A stretch of DNA of 64,000 bases, taken from NCBI RefSeq assembly GCF_035582795.1, contig NC_134365.1, positions 37,242,135 to 37,306,134 of the forward strand, written 5' to 3'. Origin of the DNA: Mycteria americana (lineage: Eukaryota; Chordata; Aves; Ciconiiformes; Ciconiidae). The notes under the pieces are model-generated. The model saw nothing but the letters and a program-made list of their open reading frames with translations, searched no databases and was not told where the DNA came from. A program made the position numbers and the translations under genes. Numbering within the stretch: position 1 is the stretch's first letter; each line of letters starts with the position of its first letter. This document shows, in pieces, positions 51,651 through 63,609 of this stretch.

Positions 51651-53118
51651 CTTCGCCATCCCCTCCGACAAAAAAATGTAACGAGCTGTTTTACGTATTT
51701 GTTTGAAGATCGTTGTAAATTGCAAAGGAAATAATTTAATTTTACAGGGTTGGCTGTCAATCAGTCATCCTTTTTATTACATTATAGGTTGAAGGTCATT
51801 CCAAATGTCAACAGTAAAATAATTTTTTCAGTATTTGAGCAAGGCATATGAAGTCTGTACTTCAAGTCTCTTGAAGTACTTCATGCTTCTTCTTTCAAGG
51901 GAGGTCTTGAATCATCTACAGTATTTACTTTAAACTCCCAAATAAAGAACAGCACAGAATTATATTTCCATTGCTAATGTGTCTCATTTTAAAACAATGT
52001 GTATTTATTCTAGCGTCAGCTAGCAAAAACAAAAAAAATGGAACACAGATTTTTGCAGTCAGAAGCAGAGAGCAGCACCAGAATACGCTTTGTCTCAAGC
52101 ACAAGGTTACGACGTAGACTGGGGTTAAAGCACCAAAGTCAACAAGGTATCTAAAGAGATAAAACAGGTGCCTAAACACTTCTGTTGATATATACCAAGG
52201 AGTCTAGCTACACAGGTAAGCACGTTCTCAAAGCCAGACTTTCCCATTCCCCCCTCCCCCCCCTTCCCTCCCATAAATCCTCAATCCTGTGCCTTGGACC
52301 TGCTTTCAGTCTGGATCAGCCATGTGCATTGCAGGAAATCCCTGAGATTTAGTTCCTCCTGAGCACATTGTGGCAATTTGAGCCCAAGCCCCTGTTAGGC
52401 CACAACAAGAAATAAGTCAGGGGATTTGCGTGGTGCATGTAGGTCTGCTTCTCAGTGTAGGCGTACCTGCAGAACATGAGGACTACAATGTTCATTCTCA
52501 CTTTCAGCTGGATTTCCTCCACTAAATCTATCATTTAGGCACAGCTAACCCTCCCGGATGTCTAAACCCCTAGACATTTATAATTTTGCCACTCAGCAAC
52601 TGGGAAGTGACATGGCTAATGAGCTAACAAACTGTTGAGAGGTTTAATTTAGGCTAAAACCCAGGACACCCAAAGCTGAAAGACCCTGCCAAGCCACCAC
52701 TGCTGAGCCTAACTCAACATTTTGACTCCCCCCTTATTCTCCTTCCATGTTTCCATGTAAGCCACGTCTCCCCTCCAATACTTTACATGCAAATCCCAAA
52801 TCTGCTGGAGCCCCTGAGTGCAGGAGGCACATTCCCCAACAGTGAGCTACTGCCCTGGGCCCTCCCTTATTACCTGCCCGTGAAAACCCCTCATATAACC
52901 CAGTATGCCCTAACCAGATTCCCTGCATAGGCCCGGCCCATCACACAATGAGAGTCCTAATCCTACCATGTGGCAAATACGGGGAATAGCAGGATGTCAG
53001 TAGACAGCAAGGTCTGTACACCTCCATACATATCTCCTTCGCCCATAAAGCACCAAACACTCATCACCTGCAGTACCCCACGGCTGGAAGGCTGGAATTA
53101 AACCACCAGCAGACGTAC

Positions 53119-53255
53119 AGAGAGCACTGTGCACAGCACCAGCCCACCTCCCTGGGACCAAGGAGGTGTAAGTTCAAGTCCCTGCCATATTTGGGCAGGA
53201 CAGGGACTTAAAAAGAACTCTAATATTTGAGATAAGTGTCCTGGCTATTGTATAG
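53119..53255. repeat. Palindromic tRNA-like repeat remnant
   Basis: The segment contains an imperfect hairpin: 'agttcaagtccctgcc' at 53171-53186 faces 'ggcaggacagggactta' at 53194-53210. The left arm runs 'gagcactgtg…ggaccaaggaggtgtaagttcaagtccct', resembling tRNA A and B boxes. The right arm ends 'gagataagtgtcctggctattg', the decayed complement. The layout matches a palindromic repeat I recall from bird and reptile genomes (…ggttcaagtccctgctct…agagcagggacttgaacc…). No functional tRNA fold is expected. Confidence 0.5.
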
Positions 53256-54027
53256 TTTGGCTGTCGTCTTCTCCCTGGGGTTTGGCGGGGGGAGGCTTGG
53301 GGGGTTTTTTGGTGTTTGTTTTTTTACCAAAAGAAAATCTGACTAAGAAGATGATCTGGTTTAAGCGCGTTACTCCAGGAGAATGTTCATGCTCAGGATT
53401 CTCAGGAAAGGAAATCTGAAATGGTTGCGTGGCAAAGCATCTCATATTTTCCACATTTCATTCCTACTTAGATAATTTTTCAGGTTTAATTCCAGGCTAT
53501 TTTGGGTGCTTCCAATGCCATAGGGTTCCGAGGCCCCTTTTGTTGGGTGCCAATTCTCCACAGCTATTTTTAAGAGGCCCAGGACCTAACCTTGATGCTA
53601 AGCCCATGCAATGTACCTTGGGATTCCCATAGATCCCAAAAATCTAATATTTAATACCTTTACATTCTAAACCTTTCAATAACTGCATATATATGTGTGC
53701 ATGTGATGAACAAGACCTATGAAACTAAATGGCACCTTAAATGATTTCAATTTATTAGTTAAAATGATTAGCACTTTAAATAGTTGGCAAGCTATGACAC
53801 TGGGGAAAATCCCTGAGAAAGGGAGTGGAATTGCTTTTCAAAATATTTCATTAATACACCATTTAACTGGATTTTTCAGCATGGGCAGGGGATACATGTC
53901 CTTTTCCAGATGCAGGTGACCCTGCAGAAAAGGTGACACCCTCCCTGTTGTAGTCCCTGTCTTTGAATTGCTACTAGATGTGTTCTTGTGAACTCCCTCC
54001 AGCGCTTTTCATAATTTTGAGGGTTGA

Positions 54028-54620
54028 TGTTGTGGTTTAACCCCAGCCAGCAACTAAGCCCCACCCAGCCGCTCACTCACTCCCCCCCGGTGGGATGGGG
54101 GAGAGAATCAGAAGAGTAAAAGTGAGAAAACTCGTGGGTTGAGATAAAGACAGTTTAATAGGGAAAGCAAAAGCCGCGCACGCAAGCAAAGCAAACCAAG
54201 GAATTCATTCACTGCTTCCCATGGGCAGGCAGGTGTTCAGCCATCTCCCGGAAAGCAGGGCCCCATCACACGTAACGGTTACTTAGGAAGACAAACGCCA
54301 TCACTCCGAACGTCCCCCCTTCCTTCTTCTTCCCCAGCTTTCTATGCTGAGCGTGACGCCATATGGTATGGAATAGCCCTTTGGTCAGTTGGGGTCAGCT
54401 GTCCCAGCTGTGTCCCCTCCCAACTCCTTGTGCACCCCCAGCCTCCTCGCTGGTGGGGTGGGGTGAGGAGCAGAAAAGGCCTTGACTGTGTGTAAGCACT
54501 GCTCAGCACTAACTAAAGCATCCCTGTGTTATGAACACTGTTTCCAGCACAAATCCAAAACATAGCCCCATACTTGCTACTGTGAAGAAAATTAACTCTA
54601 TCCCAGCCAAAACCAGCACA
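54028..54620 (-). mobile_element. Solo LTR, minus strand, with 5-bp target duplication
   Basis: A 593-bp LTR in reverse orientation. On the minus strand it begins TGTGCTGGTTTTGGCTGGGA and ends GGTTAAACCACAACA. It is flanked by the exact 5-bp repeat GTTGA (54023-54027 and 54621-54625). No internal sequence remains, so it is a solo LTR from recombination. It is intact end to end and close in layout to the 3' LTR at 30.6 kb, which suggests a fairly young insertion. Confidence 0.95.
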
Positions 54621-54625
54621 GTTGA

Positions 54626-57600
54626 AAATACATGAGAGAGAATAGGGCCAAAAAAGTTATTATGAAAGTTATTAGCTAATAATTCTCTTTCCCAATGGAT
54701 AACTACACAAACAAAAGTTGCCTATATCATATTGGAAGTTCAGCTGGCAGCTACTAAAAGCAACTAAATTATGAAAGTGTGCAAATTCATTTGTTTTCCA
54801 TACTGCACAGGTTACTCCCAAACTTAAGCTTAACTTTTCAGGTTTTCCAAATGTTTATGTGAGGTAGCTTTGACTGTTCTTCTCTGTAATTTTTATTTTT
54901 AGCCAAAGAGATACCTAATGCTTTTTTAGTTAGGAGTTTTGACCTGAATGTCAGGCAGCTGCTTAATGTCACTGTTTTCTTTATCCTTCAGAAATAACTT
55001 ATTTGCAAATTTAAATCACCTTCACCCAGAAATAGCTTCCAAGCTGATATAAATGATGATCAGTTTCTAATTTCTCCGAAGTTGATTACAAATGGATGTT
55101 AATATAGCTTTCACCCCTTATAAAATCAAAAGCACTGCAATCCTCAGTGAATAATCCTGGTGCAAAATGCAAGCACATAAGCCAGGTTTATTAAAAAACA
55201 AGTGAAGCCACCACTTCAGTCTTCATGGCAATAGGATTTTCCCCAGGAGATGGCATTTCATCCAGGGTGCTCAGGTGTTCAAAGATAGAAAAGAGATATT
55301 TCAGTCTCTGAGGGCATGCTTAATGATTAATAGGAAAATAATACATTGATCTTGCTTTTTTAAATAAACAATGACTTTATGTCAGAAAGAATACAAGCTG
55401 GAATACCATCATGGAGCTATCACTACTTAGTAACTTCTGAATTATTTTGACAGTGCTTGCTACTTTTCAGTCTCAAATTTAGATCTCAAAATTCAGAAGG
55501 CACTTGAAGCAGGATTCACCTCACCAAGCATTAGCTGCCTAACAACTCGTTCTCTAGGTTCCCTTTATAAACAACAGAAAGACACCTCCAGACAGAAATT
55601 TATCTCACCCTAACACAGAGGGGATGAATCATCCTTCAGAAGAGGCCATCTCTCTCTATTGACTAATGAAGGACTACATCCAACTAGCTAAGACTAGACA
55701 CTAACCTTTAGATATTAAAGTGAGATGAGATGAATCCTATACATGGTGAACTAAGACAAAATATACTTCTTTTTCTCATACCAATACATTGGGGGGGGGG
55801 GGGGCAGGTGTTTTTCATAGTATGCCCACTTTTTCGTTGCCCTTTAAGTCAACTGAAAATTTGTAGGAATTGAGAAATCAGTTACAACTTACAGCTACAA
55901 ACCAGCTTCCAGAGGTACCAAACACCTGCAATTCCCATTGACTCAAAATCTTATTGTGGATTCTTCTAACTTCTGGGTTATCTTGTCTAATTGTAGAATG
56001 GAATAGAAGATTCAATCACCATTTCAGACAGCCTGCCACATCTGTGCGTGGTACAAAAAAGGCACTGCTTAACAAGTTTCTATTCTGTGAGCACAAAAGA
56101 AGTTTTTTTGTTATCTGTCATACAACCATACTTTTACTCTTAAACCCACCTATGTACAAGAAATTCAAATGGCTACCTACACCTATATTTATGTCTATGT
56201 ATCTGTATCTCTCTATAGGTATTATCATGTAGTGAAGCTTCACTGAGTTCCTGCCAAGTGCTGAACTGATCATCAGAAAAGCTATCCAAGGTCACACAGA
56301 ATTGGCATCATAATTTAAACTAAAGCTCAATGAGTACTGCAGGAGTACTTACATCATATATGAGTTAGCATCATGTATAGGTCACAAAAATATGCCAGAA
56401 CTAACCTCTAGCATAGACATACTTAAATAGGTAAAAACTTTGTAATCACTAGTAACTTACACTAAAGAATTCAAGGAAATAGTAAAACCTCTGAAGTTCA
56501 TTAGCTGTTTGTAACAGTTTACATCCTTTTTGTGTCAGTCTGGTACTTTCTTTCCTCAGCACAACAGAGCTTTTGGAAATATTAGAGACAGATTATTTTT
56601 TTTAAGTGTAATCCAGACTCTTTCATCTATCCAAGCTCCTATTTATTTCATTTGTAATGTAAAACAGTTAATTAAAGTATACCTGCTGCTCAAGAAAAGA
56701 CTTAAAACGGAATTGACAACACAGTTTTAAAAGTCTCAAGAATATTTTATATCTAGAACAGCTAACATCAAATATTTTCATTGTGCTTTTTGCCTCAACT
56801 CAAATACTAAAAAGATACTGTGCTTGTTCCCAGGCACAAACATAACGAATAAGACCTGCTCCGCATACAAATGTGTTCCCTTAGGTGTTACTTGTATCAC
56901 CCCTTGAAAATGCCTCTTCTAACTCACACAGTCTTCTCCAGGTGAGGTGACAGAAACATCCTTTCCCTCCTCACTGTGCAGGATGACTCTTGGCAGAGGA
57001 AGGCCCTTGGCTGAGGATACAAACCAGCTGGTGAGGAAACCCACCGGTGCTGCTAGAAAGAGATTTACACCCATGTCTAGGCATAGACATCACACAAGTC
57101 ATCAAGAAAAGGCTTTCTTTATTCCTCATTTTCCTTCTTCTTTATATATTGCCTATTGCTTAAATCTGTTAAAAATGTAGCATACTACTTTTTGAGACTT
57201 AAACTATTATATGCTTTCAATTTTTCATACTTTAAAATCATGTTGAAGTATATAATATACCCTTATAAGGGCCAGATATTATAATCTCTAAGGGAAATGC
57301 TTTTGAAATGTTGAATTACTGATACTCAGTAAAGTAACCCTATTGCTTTAGGGGAGAATGGACTTGTAAAAAGGCGTCTCGCTCTCACAGGAATGAGAGA
57401 TGGTTTTAAACAGTTTCTTTATCATTTTCCCTAAAGCACTGGTGAGGCTGAACTCCGATCTACACATTAGCCGACCAAACCCCTGTTCACCACCATCACT
57501 GTTCTACTTCACACCTGGCTGGAAGTGCAACTCACTTTCCCTTGTACTATTACAAGAGGCAGTTTGATCCCATTGCAGAAGGTAAAAGGGGCTTTTTGTA

Positions 57601-60600
57601 CATCAGGTTCCAGGACAGCGGGATCTTGTGTACCACAATGTGACACGAATTGTTGCTTCTCACTAATTCGTGTACGCACCCAGCAAGGGACAACACTGAC
57701 ATTTACAAAAATGACTGTAGTTTTTAATTTATTCTGCTGAAAAATCTCTAATCACCAAAAGCTCCTGCAGCTTTTTGTGGAATGTCAGAGCAGCAACTCA
57801 AGAATTTTCCAATTCATAAAACTTTTCTGTGTCTGAGACATTTCAGTCAAAATATTTTGGTTTTCCTTTTATAGATAACTGACACTAACCTCCGAAAGTT
57901 TTTTGCTTGGTCAAGACCATGTTCATATATTTTTCAGGTTAGAATAAATTTTACTAGATTCCATAGTAATGTTAATGTTTCATTCTAAAGGAGGTTTATA
58001 ACAGAAAAGCAGAAATCACATATCTAAAATGTACAGTATTAAAATATGTTTTTATGTAATTTTACATGCCATGGATAAAAAAATATAGCTTAAATGAGAT
58101 ATTTCCTTAATGGTTGTCATCCATACACATACGTGTTTGTGCATGTAAAACCTGAAGGTGTTCTAATACATCCTATATTGTTATATTGCTGCATGTTCTG
58201 TTGGATTTCAGTGATACTTAGTTAATGAAATGAATGCCAATTTATTCATACATTAGATAGCCAAACAGTTAGAATATGCTGAAACGAGTGTACTTATGCC
58301 AACAACATTGATTTCTGCAACTTGTCTGTTGTCTGTATTAGGTCTTGCTGTAAATCTCACTATTATCTCCTTCCACTAAAGCACCAACTATTTTTATCAA
58401 ACAGCAACCTATTTTTGGCACACAAAATGCAAACCCTACCAAACCTAACTTCTACATTATGTTTAGATTTCATATGTCTTGAGCAGCTAGTGCTTAAACC
58501 CTACATTATGAATCATCCTTTTAAAACTCTTGTCTCCTGAATTATATTAGCTGACATGTTTTGTGCATAGTTAATATATTTAATTTCACCTCTTGCCTTC
58601 AAAACCAAACAGTTCATTTAGCAAGCATACAGGAGAAAATTTGGATGCACTCTGATGTGTAAATCAAATATAGAAATTGGTAACAGTTTTGACATATTTG
58701 CTAACCGTGGCCAAAACCTATTGCCATCATACCTTTTAAATTAGTTTCCGTGTTTAAAATTCTTGAAGGAAAAATATTTTTTAAAGAGATATACAAAGGT
58801 TAACTAATTTGTAATAATTTGAAAATAGACTTTTTTTGTGTAGATAAAAGCACTGAGTCAAGGACATGGAAAGTAATTTTATCTTGTTGAAAATGGGTAA
58901 TTATTGCTTAAGTTAATATCTGATTAAAATCAGATCATAGAAAAAGCCTATTTTTCAAACATTCTTTTTTCAAGTCCTTGGCTATTAGAATTGAAGTTTT
59001 CAGCGTATGTTAAACAAATGCTTAATCAATAAAAGTACAATTTATTAACTACATTTGTTAATTTTAAACATTATTTTAATATTTCTACATAGCATATTTA
59101 GCTTATTATTTCTCTTAACAGTTTGTACAGTTTATTAGGAAGTCATTCTTCAGAAAATTAAAAAAAAAATAAATAAAAAGAATGGTTCCCACTATTTAAA
59201 AATTCTAAATTGGAGTAATGGGAAGATACTGGCTTTTCTTCCATTGTCATTAAATTAGGAAGGCTTCTGGGATGCCCTTCGTTGATCCCACTGAATTTTC
59301 TCTAGCATTGGTCCCTTATATTTGGATCTATGAACTTTCTGACTTAGCTTGTCCAAGGATGCCTGGTACTAGATTTAGTACATGAAGGTAAGAAGGTAAA
59401 AGAAGACTGAGCGTGTCATGTTACACGCATTTAAAAAAATAACAGTTCCTTCTCCAAGAGTCTATACCCTTGTTCTCTCACTTGAAAGATCCTTTTGGTA
59501 ATACTAATTATTAAAAATGTAGAAAAAATGTAACAGTCTGAGTAAATCAACTAAATAAAAACCTCTCCAATGTTTAAATGTTGGGGTTTTTTATCTAAGC
59601 AGAAGTATGTTATTGCAATAGTATCTAGTAGTTGCAATTCCATCTAGCTGAAACAAGAATTTAACGTGGTTATGTTCAGCCCATGTGAATGAGGCAAACC
59701 ATGCACAGACTAGATTAGGAGGAATACGATTCAAAAACTACAGTGCAGGCGTGGTTTTACATCCAGGACCGAAATGGGTATCTTAATTACATGTTATTTT
59801 CCCATCTCTCTGTCTTTAAAATTTATCCCATATTTCTTTCTCTCTTTAAAAAAATGTGTATTCTTATCTGCTTCTGTCCATCATTCATCCTATGCTTCCT
59901 TGGGTTCCCCTGTCTTCGTTTAGGAAAGTCTTCATTAGGAATTTTTGTTCCTATGTCTTCCCCTCTTACGTTTGCCTTACAGAAGGCCTGCTTTATCTTG
60001 CCATTGTATAACTCTAGTCCATTGTTATTCCTGCTTTTTTGCTTTTGTTATTTAACTGTTTCAAGGAGGCTTACAAATTACAATTCTATCACTATTTTAA
60101 AACAACCAACTCCCATACATCCAAAGAGTAGGATATGGAACAAAATCAGCAGTGGTCGCACTGGTAACTGATCTTTTGCTCCACTTTAAATTTGTAAAAA
60201 CATATTAGGCTAGTAAAATTAGCTCTAAAAGGGTTTTCATCAGATTTCTCAACCAGAAGTGACATTACCTATATTTTCTTGACTGTATCTGTTAATGCGA
60301 CCCACACGCTCATCATATCCATTCTGATATGTCAGGCTCTGTCTGACAGCTCCAAACTAAAAAGGAAATTCAGGCAGCCACCAGCAGCTGTAAGACCACC
60401 ATATACACGAGTGCTTGCCAGACCAGTGGGGAAGGGAATCTGAAGCCCTATTTTCCCCCTCCATAAATTCACAAATGTGGTGTAGAAGGTTAGGAAGAAA
60501 ATAAAAGTGGTTAAGTGAATTTTTCTACAGTACCTGTGAGTGAGACTTACAGTTGTCCGTCATTTCTACAGAATTTATTGTGAACACAAGTTTCCACCAC

Positions 60601-62829
60601 GGAGAAGCAGAGCTTCTCACATCCCCAAAACTCAAGTCGTATTTTAAGTTTCTTTAGCCAAGTTCACTAACTGACTTGAAAACAAGAACTGAGAGCTTAA
60701 ACTTTATGTTGTATTGGGAATCAATAGAATCATCAGTGTACACAGTTTGTTATCTGCAGTCCATTTGCTGAATGTCTGAGCTGCTATATGCTGTATTAAT
60801 TGCATCCTTTTTTAGGATCAATGTTTAGAATGACAAAAAAACATGTTTATAAAAATTCATCCTATAGCAATGAAGTCGGGTAAGGATGGAGGCCCAATGA
60901 TTACTGGAAAGCCTGCCACTTCAGCTAGCTTTACAATACCCTGCATTCAGTTATATCGAAAGCAGTAAGATATAAATCTATATTACAAATGCTTGGTTTT
61001 CGGCAGAGAGGGTAGGTCATTCATCAGTATCTCCAGTGCTGTTTCTGTTTACCAGATGGCTTAAAATCTGAAGATCTTCAGGCACTGTTTAGGATAGAGG
61101 TACTTGGAAACAATTTCTTGCTAGCTCAGAAAGCTTTTTAAAAAATATACATTTAACACTAACTGGCATTTTCCAAGAATTTTGTGTAGAGGAAAGTTCT
61201 TCTCAAGCTTAGGATGCTGTTCTATTATGAAAGGTACAATTGCTGCTTGTGAAGCACTGACAGTCCCAGAAAGAGACTTAGTTACTCTTGCCTCTCCTTT
61301 GCAATTCTCAAACAAAGCTCTGCTTCAGACAGCACATTATATGCCTGTCTGTCTAGTATCTGTAGCACCTAATATCTATCTGCACCTATCTGTTTCTGTA
61401 CCACGAATAGACTGAATTCAGGAATAGGAGATCTTTCACCTATTAACTGCAGCTATGCAACCCAAAAAGCAGAGCCATGGGGTGGCTCCAGGTGAACCTT
61501 TTGGCAAAGTAAACTGTTGATGGTCCTACTACAGACTGCTGAACAATGAAGCTGTTTACCAGCAGAGTGGATCGAGAAATATTTTTCCCCAAATTTCCAT
61601 GAAAATATCATTTTTGTAAAAATTTAAGTTTGCCACCCAGATAACTTCCAGGGTTTAAAACACTGTCCTTATTTGTCAAGACCTGGTGTGCGGGGTGGGA
61701 AGGTGTCACAGTTCTTCTTTCCAGACTCTGAGATTCTAATCCAGAAATTTATTCTTCAAATGGCTGGAAACCTTCTTCATGTTGTCCAGTTCAGTTTTCT
61801 CTCCTCTCATTAAATGTACCCATTAGATCCACAGCTCTCAATATAACTCTCCATGTAACACAGATCTTTAACTTGCTTGCCCTTCCTCCTGGAATTTCAT
61901 ATTCCAGCTCTTAGAGAAGCCATGAATGTCACCACCAGTCCCTCCAAGCTCTTGGGAGTTTTACTTACACATTCAGTATGACTTTAGTATTCCCTTTCCA
62001 GCCACAAATCCTGATTTTGCCTTTATTTCAACATCATCATCTTTACTGATAATCCTGGCAAAATATTTACTTAGCTTTGGACTACCACAGCTGTACAAGA
62101 GCCTTGTTTCATTCTCTTTTTTGTGGTGTGTGTATCTAAAGGGCAATCTTTAGTGCTATTTGTAAGAGCTACATGCTACTAGCTCGTAAGTGCTAATTAG
62201 CTAATAATGTCTAATAGCTTATAATATAGGACTAGCGGCCTATGATACATTTCTAGTGTTAGTCATACAATTCAGCATGCTATAATGACTTGGGTGGAGG
62301 AAGGGGGCTAGATATACAATTGCATGCATTATAGATATACTGGCTATATCTAGGAAAACAAACTGTGTTTTCAGATGTTTGTAATCAGCATTTCCCACCC
62401 TCCAGCCCAAAATTTCTATACAATTTTGCTTTTATGAAACCTATATACAAGTGTGAAGACAGACAGAACCCTATTAACGTAATGTAACACATGGACTGAG
62501 TTTTTGGTGAAATGCCAAATGACAGGTTGCACTGTTTGTACAAGGTTCAGATAGGAGTGATTGAAACAAATGCCACAAATTATCCACTGTTTTCTGCAAA
62601 CGTCTGGGAAACTTAACGCACATCACACAGCCTACTTAAATTCCCAACAGTATTTGCGCAATAATACAGACTATATCATTATATGAATTATGGAAATCCA
62701 AACCACTCATTTGTTCGCAAGGCATATGGCATCGAATTATGCACACGCTTAAATTAAAACACTAACACTGAAGGCAACGTTGCAAAGGAGACAGTTCCCT
62801 ATTCTATAAATACGATCTCCTCTTTCTAG
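54626..62829. other. Gene-free AT-rich spacer upstream of USP15
   Basis: No transposable element, exon or RNA gene recognised over 8 kb. Contains poly(G)14 at 55791. A plus-strand frame at 59743-60171 (142 codons) is hydrophobic and AT-driven, with no recognisable family. Confidence 0.55.
55791..55804 (+). repeat. Poly(G)14 tract
   Basis: Fourteen consecutive G residues in AT-rich DNA. Long G homopolymers are rare, mutable and prone to sequencing error, so the exact length should be treated with caution. Confidence 0.9.
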
Positions 62830-63292
62830 CACATTTCAAACCACGGTCCCGCAAGACATGACCCGGCACGGGAAGGCCGGGGATGCCGTGGTCGCTGGAT
62901 GAGGCAGACAGCCGCCAGGCCTCAGGGCTGCGCCGGCGCCCGCCGCCCAAGCAGGCCCGCCCCAGCGGGTCTGAGGCCGGCACACCGCGCATCCCCCGCA
63001 GCGCTGGCAGGCAGCGCAGGCCTCAGGGCGGGCCGCTCAAGCCGGCTGAGGTAACCCCGCAGCGCCCACGCCGGCAGGAGGCCGCCGCCCTGGCGGCGCT
63101 GCAGCACAGCGCGCCTGAGCCGCGGCCGGAGCCCTCCGAGGCACCCCTGCCCGGTGACCCGTGCCGGGACACCGCCCCACGGCCCCCGCGGCGCCGCTGC
63201 CCGCCGCTCGGAGGAGGGGGCCGCCCCGAGAGCCCCCGCCGGCCGGAGGAGGAGGAGGAGGCGCCCCCTCGCCGCACCCCTGCCGGCGCTGC

Positions 63293-63302
63293 GCGCATGC
63301 GC
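63293..63302. promoter_or_regulatory. NRF1-like palindromic site
   Basis: The perfect palindrome GCGCATGCGC matches the NRF1 consensus. It lies about 220 bases before the USP15 start codon inside the CpG island. NRF1 sites are typical of TATA-less CpG promoters. Binding is not shown by sequence alone. Confidence 0.6.
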
Positions 63303-63370
63303 CTCCTGTCCAGGTGGTGTGACGAAAGACCTCCTGGCCGCGAGGGGGCGCCGTACCGCGGAGCCTCGCC

Positions 63371-63520
63371 ATGTTCCCCTCGGTCCCCGCCCTGCGGATT
63401 CTGGGAAGGGAGGGGGGCGAGGGCGTCTCCCGCTCGCCGTCACTCCCAGCATGCAGCGCGGCCCGCTCCTGCCCCTGCTGCCGCTGCTGCCGCCGCCGCC
63501 GCTGCTGCCGGGGGGAGAAG
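63371..63520 (+). other. In-frame upstream ATG extension of USP15
   Basis: An ATG at 63371 (context GCC ATG T, moderate) opens a frame that runs without a stop for 50 codons into the USP15 ATG at 63521. If transcription begins upstream of 63371, a USP15 isoform with a 50-residue Cys/Arg-rich extension is formally possible. The ATG at 63521 has the stronger context and matches the known protein start. I therefore regard this stretch as 5' UTR or promoter, not established coding sequence. Confidence 0.35.
63442..63454 (+). promoter_or_regulatory. ZNF143-like site
   Basis: ACTCCCAGCATGC matches the core of the ZNF143/THAP11-type promoter motif (…TCCCAGCATGC). It sits 67 bases before the USP15 ATG. 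A weaker related sequence on the minus strand, TTCCCAGAATCC, lies at 63397-63408. The ATG of the overlapping upstream ORF at 63451 falls inside this motif. Confidence 0.5.
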
Positions 63521-63529
63521 ATGGCGGAG
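63516..63529 (+). promoter_or_regulatory. YY1-like site over the USP15 start codon
   Basis: AGAAGATGGCGGAG contains the YY1 consensus AAGATGGCGG. The start codon is embedded in the site, an arrangement common in CpG-island genes whose transcription starts just upstream. A second match on the minus strand (AACATGGCG) overlaps the upstream ATG at 63371. Confidence 0.55.
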
Positions 63530-63609
63530 GGAGGCGCGGCGGATCTGGAGACCCAGCGCACGGACGTCGCGGCGCTGCTCAAAACCGCCCTCCGCAAGGG
63601 CGACACCTG
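63521..63609 (+). CDS. USP15: USP15 first coding exon (partial gene)
   Basis: USP15 is a cysteine-type deubiquitinase that removes ubiquitin from cytoplasmic and nuclear substrates, among them TGF-beta pathway proteins. This exon encodes only the N-terminal 29 residues plus two bases of a Trp codon. It begins MAEGGAADLETQ and ends LLKTALRKGDTW, which differs at about five positions from the human USP15 N-terminus as I remember it. The paralogue USP4 also starts MAEGG but then diverges, and USP11 fits worse. The peptide is the beginning of the DUSP domain; the UBL and catalytic domains lie in later exons beyond the window. The start context is strong (A at -3, G at +4). Reading through the exon end gives a stop at once (TGG TGA), as expected at an intron. 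The likely donor is CTG|GTGAGG with GT at 63610-63611, a phase-2 junction. The exon lies in a CpG island. Confidence 0.93.

Larger units (their letters stand above)
63451..63609 (+). other. Overlapping upstream ORF (uORF) in USP15 leader
   Basis: An ATG at 63451, out of frame with USP15, opens a Leu/Pro-rich reading frame (MQRGPLLPLLPLL…) that overlaps the USP15 start and stays open past the splice donor. In a spliced transcript starting upstream of 63451 it would end somewhere in exon 2, so it could reduce USP15 translation. Much of its peptide comes from CTG/CCG repeats at 63471-63510. Confidence 0.35.

Noticed and set aside
59743..60171. 142-codon plus-strand hydrophobic frame
   Set aside because: It begins at GTG, its hydrophobicity follows from T-rich DNA, and no membrane-protein family is recognised.
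63037..63606. Long minus-strand open frames over USP15 exon 1
   Set aside because: Antisense shadows of a GC-rich promoter and coding exon; low-complexity peptides.
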